Origin: Serratia ficaria
Lineage (GTDB): Bacteria; Pseudomonadota; Gammaproteobacteria; Enterobacterales; Enterobacteriaceae
DNA: 64,000 nt
NCBI RefSeq assembly: GCF_900187015.1
Contig: NZ_LT906479.1
Span: 2,480,001 to 2,544,000, forward strand
Reading direction: 5' to 3'
Below the pieces are notes generated by a model. That model did no database searches and had not been told where the DNA came from. It saw nothing but the letters and a program-made list of their open reading frames with translations. Positions 43,416 through 52,159 of this stretch are shown here, piece after piece. The translations under genes and the position numbers were made by a program. Within the stretch, counting starts at the first letter, position 1, and the number at the start of each line of letters is the position of its first letter.

Positions 43416-44585
43416 TCAGCTGCGACGTCGCGACATCACCAGCTTGTCTTTCGGCCGATCCCGCCAGTCGTCAGGCCGATTGTTGAAGTTGTCCGCCAGC
43501 AGATAGGCCGGGGTTTTCGCCAGCCAGTCGGATAACGAGATGTCCTGGTAAATGCCGTTATCCAACACGATCAGCACTTTCAGATCCTCATCGCCGATAT
43601 TCTCGATATAATGCCCGAAGCCCTGCGGCACATAGCCGACGTCGGTTGGCGCATATTCCTCGGTCTGCACATGGCCGTGCGAACTGAATACCGTCATGCG
43701 GCCCTTGCCGGAAATATAATATTGCCATTCGTTGGCGTTCGGGTGCCAGTGCAATTCACGCACCGCGCCGGGCTTAACGATTTCGATAATGCCGGTGATG
43801 GTGGTGGAAATCGGGAATTCCTTCGAAGAAACCAAATGCACGCTGCCGGCGTCATTTTCAAAGAAGGGCTTTTTCTTCATTAATTCATAGCGGTGAGTCA
43901 GCGGGGAATTATTCAGGCCGCCGTCGTTGGCGGGCAGCGGCAATGCAGGCGGCACCGCGCCGCCGACAATATAGGCCTCGCCCTGTTTGGCTTTGGAAAA
44001 TACCGCCGCCGGCATGTTCACGCTTTTTTCCAATACCTCTTTCGGCATATGCGCCACCCAATCGGTAATGCTGAAGGTGCCGAATTCAGAGAAGTGGCCG
44101 TTATCGAAGGTCAGGACGAAATGCGCGCCGTCCGCCAACGCCTGGATGGAGTGGCCATAGCCCTTGGGGAAGTACCAGACGTCGCCGGGGCCGAAATCCG
44201 CCACCTCGCAGTTGCCCTGCGGATCGATAATGGTGATGCGCGCGTGCCCCTCCAGCATAAATGCCCATTCGGCGGCGATGGCGTGCCAGTGCAACTCGCG
44301 CACGCCGCCCGGCTCCAGCGTCATGTCTACGCCGGCTACGCCCTCGGAGATCGGAAATTGCTCGACGGTGGCCTCGCGCGCCCAGCCGCTGGGCAGGCTG
44401 CGTTTTTTGCTGTCGGTGAACTTGTATTTATAGAGATGCTGCGCATCGGCAGGCGGCTGATAGCCGCTGGGGGGCACGATATTGCGATGGTCGTCGGCGG
44501 CGGCGGATTTAATCATGCTGCCCATAACGCCTGCGGCCGCCGCGCTCACGGCGGAGACCTTTAATATATCACGACGCGATAACAT
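43416..44585 (-). CDS. Tat-exported bicupin, oxalate decarboxylase family
   Basis: 389 aa. Twin-arginine-like signal (LSRRDILKVSAVSAAAAGVM, cleavage near SAAA). There are two cupin domains, each with the manganese motif HWH...E: GGVRELHWHAIAAEW (about 92-106) and GAVRELHWHPNANEW (about 265-279), plus the later His of each cupin (FPKGYGHSI, VPQGFGHYI). The lid segment FSEFGTF (about 165-171) keeps a Glu at the place of the Glu in the SENST lid of Bacillus OxdC. It probably converts oxalate to formate and CO2 in the periplasm. Single gene, facing the molybdenum-hydroxylase operon. Confidence 0.87.
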   Translation of the reverse strand: MLSRRDILKVSAVSAAAAGVMGSMIKSAAADDHRNIVPPSGYQPPADAQHLYKYKFTDSKKRSLPSGWAREATVEQFPISEGVAGVDMTLEPGGVRELHWHAIAAEWAFMLEGHARITIIDPQGNCEVADFGPGDVWYFPKGYGHSIQALADGAHFVLTFDNGHFSEFGTFSITDWVAHMPKEVLEKSVNMPAAVFSKAKQGEAYIVGGAVPPALPLPANDGGLNNSPLTHRYELMKKKPFFENDAGSVHLVSSKEFPISTTITGIIEIVKPGAVRELHWHPNANEWQYYISGKGRMTVFSSHGHVQTEEYAPTDVGYVPQGFGHYIENIGDEDLKVLIVLDNGIYQDISLSDWLAKTPAYLLADNFNNRPDDWRDRPKDKLVMSRRRS

Positions 44586-44958
44586 ATCTCTTTTCTCCAG
44601 TATAATACCGAACGTCCGCCAAAGGCAGACGGCAGGGACGGTTTGATTTTAATTAAAATGATTTTCGTTACCGACACTCATGGCGGCGACCATTAAATCC
44701 TAGTGATTAATTTTTATCTCGGCAGATTTTATTTGTTTGCTTTCGTTGCTGGTTTAACGATGGTTTAATTATTGGCTGGAATTTAAATTAATCACGGCGA
44801 TCAATTAAAATAATCGCCATTAAAAATAAATGAACAATCAACGCAGCTCATTTTTATGCGGTGCGGTGGTTATTTTTATTGTTATATTTTTCGGTTGGCA
44901 ATAGGGCATTGCGCCAAAACGGGGCGCGCGGCCACATTGCAGTGCGTTTTCGTTAAAG

Positions 44959-44974
44959 CGTGATGACATTCACA
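44959..44974 (+). promoter_or_regulatory. CRP binding site
   Basis: CGTGATGACATTCACA matches TGTGA-N6-TCACA except for the first base. Its centre is about 42 bp before a start site predicted from GAATAT at 44997-45002, the usual class II distance. It implies catabolite repression of the beta-glucoside operon. Confidence 0.7.
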
Positions 44975-45061
44975 AAGCTGGCTTAAGGCTATTGCTGAAT
45001 ATTGGCGAGTATGGCGATACTTTTGCCGCGGCCAGCCAGGCCGCACAACCATTTTTATTGC

Positions 45062-45090
45062 GGCGTGTTACTGCTCAGGCAGGCAAGACC
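45062..45090 (+). promoter_or_regulatory. RAT, antiterminator binding site
   Basis: The 29 bases follow the ribonucleic antiterminator pattern of the BglG/LicT/SacY family (core TGTTACTGC, then GCAGGCAAGACC). Its 3' end overlaps the 5' arm of the terminator, so protein binding would block terminator folding. Confidence 0.85.
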
Positions 45091-45157
45091 AAAATAGGAA
45101 TGCACTTCTCCTTGTGACGAGGCGCATTTCCATTTTGGTCTTTTTTTTTGTTTTTTT
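45085..45157 (+). terminator. Regulated terminator in the bgl leader
   Basis: A 19-bp stem (45085-45103 with 45124-45142) has two mismatches. It is followed by a run of nine T, a G and seven T. It ends 13 bp before the EIIBCA start codon and would stop transcription unless the antiterminator binds the RAT. Confidence 0.92.
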
Positions 45158-45170
45158 ACCGGGGAAAACG

Positions 45171-47027
45171 ATGGATTACCAACAACTTGGCTTGGAAATA
45201 CTGGCGCGTGTCGGCGGCAAGGGCAACGTCAGCAAACTGACGCACTGCGCGACCCGACTGCGCATGGAATTCAACGACGACGGCAAGGTAGAGGCGAAGG
45301 CGATCGAAGCCTTGCCGGGCGTGATCAGCGTGGTGGAGCGCGGCGGCCAGTTCCAGATAGTGGTCGGCAACAATGTGCAGCAAACCTTCCGCGCGCTGCA
45401 AAAAGAGCTCGGCGAGCCACCGGCGGGCCGCCGGCAACCGCGGCCGAAAGGCGGGGTTGTTTCGCGGATTATCAGCGTGATCTCCACCACCTTCACCCCG
45501 GTGATACCGGCGATCACCGGGGCGGGGATGATCAAGGCGCTGCTGGCGATCCTCAAGCTGACCGGGGCGATAGATCCCGCCAGCCCGACTTACCGCCTGC
45601 TGGATACCGTCGCCGACGCGGCCTTTTTCTTCCTGCCGGTGCTGCTGGCCTACGGCGCCTCGATCAAGTTCGAATGCAATCCGATTTTGGCGATGACCAT
45701 CGCCGGCGCCTTGCTGCACCCCAATTTGGCGCAGATGCTGGCGGCGGGCGCGGCGATTGACTTTATCGGCATTCCGGTGCGGCTGGCGGACTATGCCGGC
45801 TCGGTGCTGCCGATAATCTTCACCGTGTGGCTGATGTCCTATATCGAACGATTCGCCGAGAAGGTCTCGCCGACGATGATAAAATTCTTCACCAAGCCGA
45901 TGATCATCCTGCTGGTCACCGCGCCGCTGGCGCTGGTGGTGGTCGGGCCGTTCGGCATTTTCCTCAACGATTTGGTGGCCGCCGGCGCGGCGATCATCGA
46001 CGGCAAGGCCAGCTGGCTGATCCCGATGCTGATGGGCGGGCTGCAACCGTTCCTGGTGATCACCGGTACCGCCTGGGCGATGACGCCGATCGCCACCGGG
46101 CAATTGACCCGGAACGGCTTCGAGATGATTAACGGGCCGGGCATGCTGGCGTCCAACATCGCGCAGGGCGCGGCGACGCTGTGCGTGGCGTTGCGCACCA
46201 GGAATAAAAATCTGCGTCAGCTGGCGTCTTCCGCCGGGTTTACCGCGCTGTTGGGCATCACCGAGCCCTCGCTGTACGGGGTGACGCTGAAACTGCGCAA
46301 ACCGTTGATCGCCGCGATGATCGGCGGCGGCTGCGCCGGCATTTATGCCGGGCTGAGCGGCCTGGTGCGCTACGCGTTCGTTTCTCCGGGGTTGGCGGCG
46401 CTGCCGGCGTTTATCGGCGAGAACCCGATGAACATCGTCCACGCGTTGATTACCTGCGCCATCGCTATCGTCGTGACCTTCGCCCTGACCTGGATCCTCG
46501 GCTTTGAGGATCCGCAGGAGGAGGGCGACGCGATGCCGCAGGCGGCGGAGCGGGCAGGCGAAGCCGCGATCTTCAGCCCGCTGACCGGCCAACTGGTGGC
46601 GCTGGAGCAGGTCAACGACGACGTGTTTTCTCAGGGATTATTAGGTCAGGGCGTGGCTGTGGTGCCGCGGGAAGGCGTGTTGCGCGCACCGTTGGACGGC
46701 GAAGTGGTGACCTTCCTGCCATCGAAACACGCGGTGGGCATCAAGGGCGACAACGGCGTCGAACTGCTGCTGCATATCGGCATCGACACCGTCAACCTCG
46801 GCGGGCGGCACTTCGAATCCGGGCTGCAGATCGGCGATCGGGTCAAGGTGGGCGATGAGCTGGTGCGCTTCGATATCGCGGCGATCGCCAAATTGGGTTA
46901 CGACCTGACGACGCCGGTGCTGGTGGTCAACAGCGACGAGTTCCCGCGGCAGAAGCTACATAAGCCGGGCGCGGTCGGCGCGGGCGACCTGATTATTACC
47001 CTGAATACGCACAAGGAGCAGGCATGA
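45171..47027 (+). CDS. bglF: Beta-glucoside-specific PTS enzyme EIIBCA
   Basis: 618 aa from ATG 45171 (GGGGAAAACG before it). EIIB domain (about 1-90) has the phosphocysteine in LTHCATRLRM (C26). EIIC membrane domain spans about 105-455 (ITGAGMIKALLAIL, GITEPSLYGVTLKLRKP). EIIA domain (about 480-610) has the phosphohistidine in VELLLHIGIDTVNLGG (near residue 541). It imports and phosphorylates aryl-beta-glucosides or cellobiose-type sugars, and it also controls the antiterminator by phosphorylation. The next gene overlaps by 4 bp. Confidence 0.94.
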   Translation: MDYQQLGLEILARVGGKGNVSKLTHCATRLRMEFNDDGKVEAKAIEALPGVISVVERGGQFQIVVGNNVQQTFRALQKELGEPPAGRRQPRPKGGVVSRIISVISTTFTPVIPAITGAGMIKALLAILKLTGAIDPASPTYRLLDTVADAAFFFLPVLLAYGASIKFECNPILAMTIAGALLHPNLAQMLAAGAAIDFIGIPVRLADYAGSVLPIIFTVWLMSYIERFAEKVSPTMIKFFTKPMIILLVTAPLALVVVGPFGIFLNDLVAAGAAIIDGKASWLIPMLMGGLQPFLVITGTAWAMTPIATGQLTRNGFEMINGPGMLASNIAQGAATLCVALRTRNKNLRQLASSAGFTALLGITEPSLYGVTLKLRKPLIAAMIGGGCAGIYAGLSGLVRYAFVSPGLAALPAFIGENPMNIVHALITCAIAIVVTFALTWILGFEDPQEEGDAMPQAAERAGEAAIFSPLTGQLVALEQVNDDVFSQGLLGQGVAVVPREGVLRAPLDGEVVTFLPSKHAVGIKGDNGVELLLHIGIDTVNLGGRHFESGLQIGDRVKVGDELVRFDIAAIAKLGYDLTTPVLVVNSDEFPRQKLHKPGAVGAGDLIITLNTHKEQA

Positions 47028-48439
47028 TTTATCAACGGCTGAACGATTTCCCCGCCGATTTTTTGTGGGGCGCCTCGACCTCCGCCTATCAGGTGGAAGG
47101 GGCTTGGGATGAAGACGGCAAAAGTCCGTCGATAGTTGATATGCTCGATCACCCGCAGGGGACGGCGGATTTTCAGGTCGCCAGCGATCACTATCACCGC
47201 TTTCGCGAAGACGTGGCGCTGTTCGCCGAACTGGGGCTGAAGGCCTACCGCTTCTCGGTCGCCTGGACCCGCGTGCTGCCGGCGGGCACCGGCGAGGTCA
47301 ACCCGGCCGGGCTGGCGTTTTACCGCCAGCTGATCGATGCGCTGCTGGCGCATGGCATAGAGCCGGTGGTGACGCTGTACCATTTCGATCTGCCTTACGT
47401 GCTGGAGCAACAGGGCGGCTGGTCGAATCGCGCCACCATCGACGCTTTCGTCGCCTACGCCGGCGTGCTGTTCGACGCCTTCGGCGACCGGGTGAAATAC
47501 TGGCTGACCATCAATGAACAGAACACCATGATCCTGCACCCCGGGGCCATCGGCATGCCCAAGGGCGGCGCGCTGCCCGCCAAACGGGTGCTGTATCAGC
47601 AGAGTCACCATATGCTGGTGGCCCAGGCCCGGGTGATGGCCCTGTGCCATCAGCGCTGCCCCGGCGGGAAAATCGGCCCGGCGATCAACACCACCTCGAT
47701 GTATCAGGAAACCTGCCATCCGCTGGACGCCATCGCCGCCCACAACTGGGAAACGCTGCGCTGTTGGAGCTTTCTCGACGTGGCGGTGCACGGCCGTTAC
47801 AACCCGCTGGCCTGGCGCTATCTGCAGGATCGCGGCCTGGCGCCGGAGATGGCGCCGGCAGATGCGGCGCTGTTGCAGGCGGGAAAGCCGGATTATGTGG
47901 CGATCAATTACTATTCCACCGCCACCATCGCCGCCAGCCGCGGCGACGGCTCGGACGTGAGCGCGCGCGCCGGCGATCAGCAAATCATGCTGGGTGAACC
48001 GGGCGTGTATCGCGCGGCGGAGAATCCGTTTGTCGGCAAAACACGCTACGGCTGGGTGATCGACCCGGTCGGGCTGCGGCTGACGCTGCGCAAAACCTAT
48101 GAACGCTATCATTTGCCGATATTAATCACCGAAAACGGCATCGGCGCGCCGGATGAGTTGCAGGCCGATGGTACAATCGACGACGATTATCGCATCGAGT
48201 TTATGCGCCGGCATGTCGAACAGATGCTGCTGGCGATCAACGACGGCGTGGACTTGCTCGGTTACTGCCCGTGGGCGGCTATCGACGTGGTCAGCACGCA
48301 TCAGGGGTACGCCAAGCGTTACGGGTTCATCTACGTGAACCGCGGAGAGCAGGATCTGAAGGATTTGCGGCGCATCAGGAAACGCAGTTTTGGCTGGTAT
48401 CAGCGGCTGATTGCCGCCAATGGCCGGCTTGACCGATAA
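47024..48439 (+). CDS. 6-phospho-beta-glucosidase (GH1)
   Basis: 471 aa. Glycoside hydrolase family 1: N-terminal FLWGASTSAYQVEGAWDEDGK (about 14-34), general acid Glu in LTINEQNT (near 167), nucleophile Glu in ILITENGIG (near 371), and the late phosphate-site segment YGFIYVN (about 430-436). It cleaves the 6-phospho-beta-glucosides delivered by EIIBCA. The function matches E. coli BglB/AscB/BglA. Confidence 0.93.
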   Translation: MIYQRLNDFPADFLWGASTSAYQVEGAWDEDGKSPSIVDMLDHPQGTADFQVASDHYHRFREDVALFAELGLKAYRFSVAWTRVLPAGTGEVNPAGLAFYRQLIDALLAHGIEPVVTLYHFDLPYVLEQQGGWSNRATIDAFVAYAGVLFDAFGDRVKYWLTINEQNTMILHPGAIGMPKGGALPAKRVLYQQSHHMLVAQARVMALCHQRCPGGKIGPAINTTSMYQETCHPLDAIAAHNWETLRCWSFLDVAVHGRYNPLAWRYLQDRGLAPEMAPADAALLQAGKPDYVAINYYSTATIAASRGDGSDVSARAGDQQIMLGEPGVYRAAENPFVGKTRYGWVIDPVGLRLTLRKTYERYHLPILITENGIGAPDELQADGTIDDDYRIEFMRRHVEQMLLAINDGVDLLGYCPWAAIDVVSTHQGYAKRYGFIYVNRGEQDLKDLRRIRKRSFGWYQRLIAANGRLDR

Positions 48440-48462
48440 AACAGAGGGTTGCGGCGGAGACG

Positions 48463-49302
48463 ATGAAAGTCATTAAGGTGCTCAATAACAGTCTGGTGTT
48501 AACGGCGGACGACGATAACCGCGAAGCTATCGTGATGGGTAAGGGTATCGGCTTTAACAGCAAAGCGGGTGACGTTCTCGATTCGGCCGTTATTGAGAAA
48601 ATTTATGTGGTGCAGGACGGCCAAAAGGGCCGCGATTATCTGCGGCTGATTGAAAGCGCGCCGGAAGAGCACATCGAGATCGTGCAGATGATCCTCAATG
48701 AAGCCAACCGGCAGCTTAACGGCAGAATCAACGAACAGATTTTCTTCACCCTGGCGGACCATATCAGCTTCGCCATCGAGCGCTATCACAAGGGCATCGC
48801 CATTCAAAATCGGCTGCTGTTCGAGGTTAAACGCTTCTATCCGCAGGAGTTTGCGGTGGGGCTGCGGGCGCTGGCGCACATCAACCGGCGCCTGAAGATC
48901 ACCCTGCCGGAAGAAGAGGCGGGCAATATCGCCTTTCATCTGGTTAACGGCCAGACCGACGTGCAAAACATGGAGCATACGCTGCTGGCGGTGAAGATGC
49001 TGAAAGACATTTTCAACATCATCAAGTATCACTTTCGCATCGATATCGATACGGATTCCCTGAACTACGCGCGCTTTTTGCTGCATATGCAGTTTTTCAT
49101 TCAACGCATGATCGAAGGCCAGCAGGTGCGCTCGAAAGACGACTTTATCTTCTCTCAGGTGACCGCGGAGTACCCGCATGCCTATCGCGGGGCGTTATTG
49201 ATCCGCGATTACGTGAAGAATTTGCTGCAGATGGAGATGTCGAACGACGAACTGCTGTATCTGGTGATCCACCTGACGCGCATCGCCAGTCAGGCGGAGT
49301 AA
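48463..49302 (+). CDS. bglG: BglG/LicT-family transcription antiterminator
   Basis: 279 aa. The RNA-binding CAT domain is about 1-56 (MKVIKVLNNSLVLTADDDNR, MGKGIGFNSKAGD). PRD1 spans about 65-165 (ADHISFAIERY with its conserved His, GNIAFHLVN) and PRD2 about 170-279 (LLYLVIHLTRIASQ). When sugar is present BglF dephosphorylates it and it binds the RAT. It is the last gene of the operon, unlike E. coli bgl where it is first. Its end overlaps the convergent LysR gene by 13 bp. Confidence 0.93.
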   Translation: MKVIKVLNNSLVLTADDDNREAIVMGKGIGFNSKAGDVLDSAVIEKIYVVQDGQKGRDYLRLIESAPEEHIEIVQMILNEANRQLNGRINEQIFFTLADHISFAIERYHKGIAIQNRLLFEVKRFYPQEFAVGLRALAHINRRLKITLPEEEAGNIAFHLVNGQTDVQNMEHTLLAVKMLKDIFNIIKYHFRIDIDTDSLNYARFLLHMQFFIQRMIEGQQVRSKDDFIFSQVTAEYPHAYRGALLIRDYVKNLLQMEMSNDELLYLVIHLTRIASQAE

Positions 49303-50210
49303 TCGGCCAGCGCCGTCTCGGCCACCAATTGGCGAAAGCGTTCAACCATGGCCGAGGTCTGGTTGCTGCGCAGCGCCAGATACAGCGGGGCGCTGAGCTG
49401 CGCATCTGCGGCAATGGCGCGGTAAACGATGCCGTCGCCGCTTAACCGGCGCATGGAGGCCGGTACGATCGACAGGCCCAAACCGGCGCCGACCAGGCTG
49501 AGGGTGGCCGGCAGGCGCGGCGCTTCCTGCACGATGCGCGGGCTGAAACCGGCGCGGTGACAGGCGGCCAGAATGGCGTCGTACAGCCCCTGGCCGGCCG
49601 GGCGACGGTAGAGAATAAAGGCTTCGTGGGCCAGCGCATCCAGCGGCAGCGGCGCCGGGCTTTCCACCGCCAGCCGATGGCCCACCGGCAGGGCGGCGAT
49701 CATCGGTTCGCTGAGCACCGGCTCGACGGTCAATCCGGGAATGCCGCTGGCCGGCGAGCGCACGAAGGCGACGTCGAGCCGCTGATCCACCAGGGCGTCC
49801 ATCAATTCACCGCTGCCGGCCTCTTCCAGCTGGGTGGCGATGCCCGGCAAAATGTCGCGGTAGCGGCGCAGCAGGTTGGGCACGAACGGATGCAGCGCGG
49901 CGGAGCTGGTGAAGCCGATGGCGATATGCCCCTGTTCACCGCGCGCGGCGCGGCGCACCGCCTCGGTGAGATGTTCCGCGCGGGCCAGCAGGGCGCGCGC
50001 TTCGTCAAACAGCACCTTGCCCGCTTCGGTAACGCGCACCCCGCGCGGCAGCCGCTGCAGCAGCTTGACCTCCAGCTCGTCTTCCAGCCCCTGCAGCAAG
50101 CGGGTCAGCGGCGGCTGCTGAATAAACAGCCGCTCGGCGGCGCGGGTGATGTTGCCTTCTTCCACTACGGTAACGAACGCCCGCAGGCGCCGCAGTTCAA
50201 TGGCTGCCAT
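49290..50210 (-). CDS. LysR-family transcriptional regulator
   Basis: 306 aa from ATG 50210 (GAAGG just upstream). HTH: IELRRLRAFVTVVEEGNITRAAERLFIQQPPLTRLLQGLEDEL (about 4-46), then the effector domain (HIAIGFTSSAALHPFVP). It resembles BenM/CatR/CbbR-type regulators. It is divergent from the chromate transporter pair (99-bp gap), the likely target. The 3' end runs 13 bp into bglG on the other strand. Confidence 0.9.
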   Translation of the reverse strand: MAAIELRRLRAFVTVVEEGNITRAAERLFIQQPPLTRLLQGLEDELEVKLLQRLPRGVRVTEAGKVLFDEARALLARAEHLTEAVRRAARGEQGHIAIGFTSSAALHPFVPNLLRRYRDILPGIATQLEEAGSGELMDALVDQRLDVAFVRSPASGIPGLTVEPVLSEPMIAALPVGHRLAVESPAPLPLDALAHEAFILYRRPAGQGLYDAILAACHRAGFSPRIVQEAPRLPATLSLVGAGLGLSIVPASMRRLSGDGIVYRAIAADAQLSAPLYLALRSNQTSAMVERFRQLVAETALADYSA

Positions 50211-50309
50211 ACCTTCAGGGTATCCTTGGTTTATCTGAAATGCATTAGACATCATGGCATGGCGGCGCGCATGATACCAGCCATCAAAAATAAGCGATGT
50301 GGAACTGCA

Positions 50310-50876
50310 ATGTCTGATGCGAATGCGTTAAACAACCGCCCGCAGGGCAAGCCGGGCAACGGCGAGCTGTTTTTGGGTTTTTTGTGGCTGGGCCTGATTG
50401 GCTTTGGCGGCGTGCTGCCGCTGGCGCGCAGCATGCTGGTGGAGCAACGGCGCTGGCTGAGCGGCGAACAGTTTACCGAGCTGCTCGGGCTGTGCCAGTT
50501 TCTGCCCGGCGGCAATGTGATCAACCTGTCGGTGGCGGTGGGCATGGAGTTCCGCGGCCTGCGCGGCGCGCTGTGCGCCTTGCTCGGGCTGATCAGCGCG
50601 CCGACGGCGATCGTGGTGGGGTTGGGCATGGTGTACGCCCGCTTTCAGGACGACCCGCATGTCCAGCACGTTTTTGCCGGCTTGGCGGCGGCGGCGGCCG
50701 GGCTGCTGCTGTCCACCGGGCTGAAAATGCTGCTGCCGCTGCGCGGTAAATGGCCGGCGTTGGCGGTTGTCGCGCTGGCATTGGTCGCCATCGCCTGGCT
50801 GCGCTTGCCGCTGCTGCCGACCATGCTGGTGCTGGCGCCGCTGAGCATTCTGCTGATGTGGCGGATGCCGTCATGA
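50310..50876 (+). CDS. Chromate transporter family protein, first half-size subunit
   Basis: 188 aa from ATG 50310; the longer open frame is out of family before that point. One CHR domain: FLGFLWLGLIGFGGVLPLAR (about 20-40), LLGLCQFLPGGNVINLSVAVGMEFRGLRGAL (about 58-88), five or six helices. It overlaps the second subunit by 4 bp (ATGA). Such short-chain CHR pairs together form a ChrA-like transporter for chromate or another oxyanion. Confidence 0.88.
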   Translation: MSDANALNNRPQGKPGNGELFLGFLWLGLIGFGGVLPLARSMLVEQRRWLSGEQFTELLGLCQFLPGGNVINLSVAVGMEFRGLRGALCALLGLISAPTAIVVGLGMVYARFQDDPHVQHVFAGLAAAAAGLLLSTGLKMLLPLRGKWPALAVVALALVAIAWLRLPLLPTMLVLAPLSILLMWRMPS

Positions 50877-51394
50877 TCGGCGTACTGATCGCGCTGGCGA
50901 TGATTTTCACCGAGCTTTCGCTGCTGGCGTTCGGCGGCGGCATGACCATACTGCCGGAGATGCAGCGGCAGGTGGTGGAGGTGCATCAGTGGATGAGCGC
51001 CCGGGAGTTCAGCGCGCTGTTCGCCATGGCGCAGGCCGTGCCGGGGCCGAACATGATGATCGTGCCGCTGGTCGGCTGGCACGTCGCCGGTTGGGCGGGG
51101 CTGCTGGTGTCTTCAGTCGCCAAATTCGGGCCGTCTTCGATCGTCACGCTGTTGGTGATGGGCGCCTGGCGGCGCTTCAAGGATCGGCCGTGGCGGCGCA
51201 TCGTACAGGCCGGGCTGGTGCCGCTGACCGTTGGGCTGGTGGCGGCCAGCGGGGTGTTGATCGCCGAAGCCTCGGCGCCCAACTGGCCGCTGGCGGCGAT
51301 CGTTGCGCTGGCCACCGCGCTGAGCATGAGCAAGCGCATTCACCCGCTGTGGGTGTTGGCCGGCGGCGCCGCGCTCGGGCTGCTGATGGCCTGA
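50873..51394 (+). CDS. Chromate transporter family protein, second half-size subunit
   Basis: 173 aa. Second CHR domain: IFTELSLLAFGGGMTILPEMQR (about 11-32), LFAMAQAVPGPNMMIVPLVGWHVAGWAGLL (about 48-77). The G-x-G motifs match those of the first subunit, as expected for the inverted-topology partner. ATG 50873 is set by overlap with the first gene. Its stop is 6 bp from the convergent inh gene. Confidence 0.88.
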   Translation: MIGVLIALAMIFTELSLLAFGGGMTILPEMQRQVVEVHQWMSAREFSALFAMAQAVPGPNMMIVPLVGWHVAGWAGLLVSSVAKFGPSSIVTLLVMGAWRRFKDRPWRRIVQAGLVPLTVGLVAASGVLIAEASAPNWPLAAIVALATALSMSKRIHPLWVLAGGAALGLLMA

Positions 51395-51400
51395 GCGCCG

Positions 51401-51811
51401 TTAGCGCGGGGTCAGCATAAAGCGTGAAGGGCCGTTGCGGTCGACCAATTCATAGCGTTTTGGCGCGGTCAGCGCCAGAAACGCCACCATGCCGCCGTCG
51501 GCGTTGGTCAGCGTCATGCCGTCCGGCGTCGGCCGCCAGGCGACCGGCGCTTCTTTCAGCGCCAGCGGCTGCAGGCACTGCGGCGAAGCGCTGAAGCGAT
51601 AGGCGTTGGTGTCCGCCACTTTTTCGTCGCTCAGCTCGACGTCGCAGGCTACGCCGCCGCCGTCGATGGCGCTCAGCCGCCAATGGCCTTTCAGCGCGGA
51701 AGGTTCCGGCAACGGCAGTGAACTGCCCAGCGCACTGCTGCACAATAAGCTCATAACGACTCCTGTCAGGGTGGCGCGGCGTAACGCGCGCGCAGGGAAA
51801 AAGGTCGGCAT
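51401..51811 (-). CDS. inh: Metalloprotease inhibitor Inh (family I38)
   Basis: 136 aa. Sec signal peptide (basic start, then ATLTGVVMSLLCSSALG, cleavage near residue 28-30) and a mature lipocalin-like barrel of about 105 residues. It has the two cysteines of the family (GGGVACDVELSDE and ASPQCLQPLAL) and the inhibitory N-terminal tail beginning SSLPLPEPSALKGHW. It blocks serralysin-type proteases in the periplasm. Two starts have good Shine-Dalgarno sites (51811 and 51754); the longer gives a more normal signal peptide. Divergent from the protease gene. Confidence 0.87.
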   Translation of the reverse strand: MPTFFPARALRRATLTGVVMSLLCSSALGSSLPLPEPSALKGHWRLSAIDGGGVACDVELSDEKVADTNAYRFSASPQCLQPLALKEAPVAWRPTPDGMTLTNADGGMVAFLALTAPKRYELVDRNGPSRFMLTPR

Positions 51812-52159
51812 CGGTCACTCCTTTCGGCTATCCGTACACACCTTAGCACGTTACCGGGGCGCCGGTGAGCGAAGGGCAGGCCATTTTAAACCTCGTTTAT
51901 TCTGAGTGAACATTGAGAAAACGCGGCTGAAAAACGAGCCATTATCAGATTTTTGTTAATGTACTCTTATTAATTCATTGTCGTGTCGGCAGTTTATTTC
52001 GAGCCGGCCAGCGAATTTTAACCTTGTACTCCCGGCGCTGCAGCCGCATTTCCTGGCCCGCTGACTATACTGGACATCCGTAAGCGCAAGCTTGCATTAG
52101 AGGTACTGATGAATAGTCTTACCGATCCCGTGGGTTCCGTTGTGTACAAGGAGAATGCA
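51812..52159. other. inh-serralysin divergent promoter region (348 bp)
   Basis: AT-rich central part, no convincing gene. A TATACT at 52066-52071 can serve as -10 for the protease (start near 52078), but no good -35 is at the right distance, suggesting an activator. If the protease starts at 52109 the gap is 297 bp. Confidence 0.55.

Larger units (their letters stand above)
44586..45170. other. Long AT-rich intergenic region with bgl leader (585 bp)
   Basis: It holds the oxalate decarboxylase promoter on one side (44590-44800 is very AT-rich, no clear -35/-10 chosen). On the other side is the beta-glucoside operon leader: a CRP site, a -10-like GAATAT near 44997, and the RAT/terminator. No convincing gene. 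Confidence 0.7.

Noticed and set aside
45012..45026. A sigma-54-like element TGGCGATACTTTTGC before the beta-glucoside operon
   Set aside because: The -24 part departs from consensus at several bases. The operon has a CRP site and -10-like element at normal spacing, so a sigma-70 promoter is more likely.
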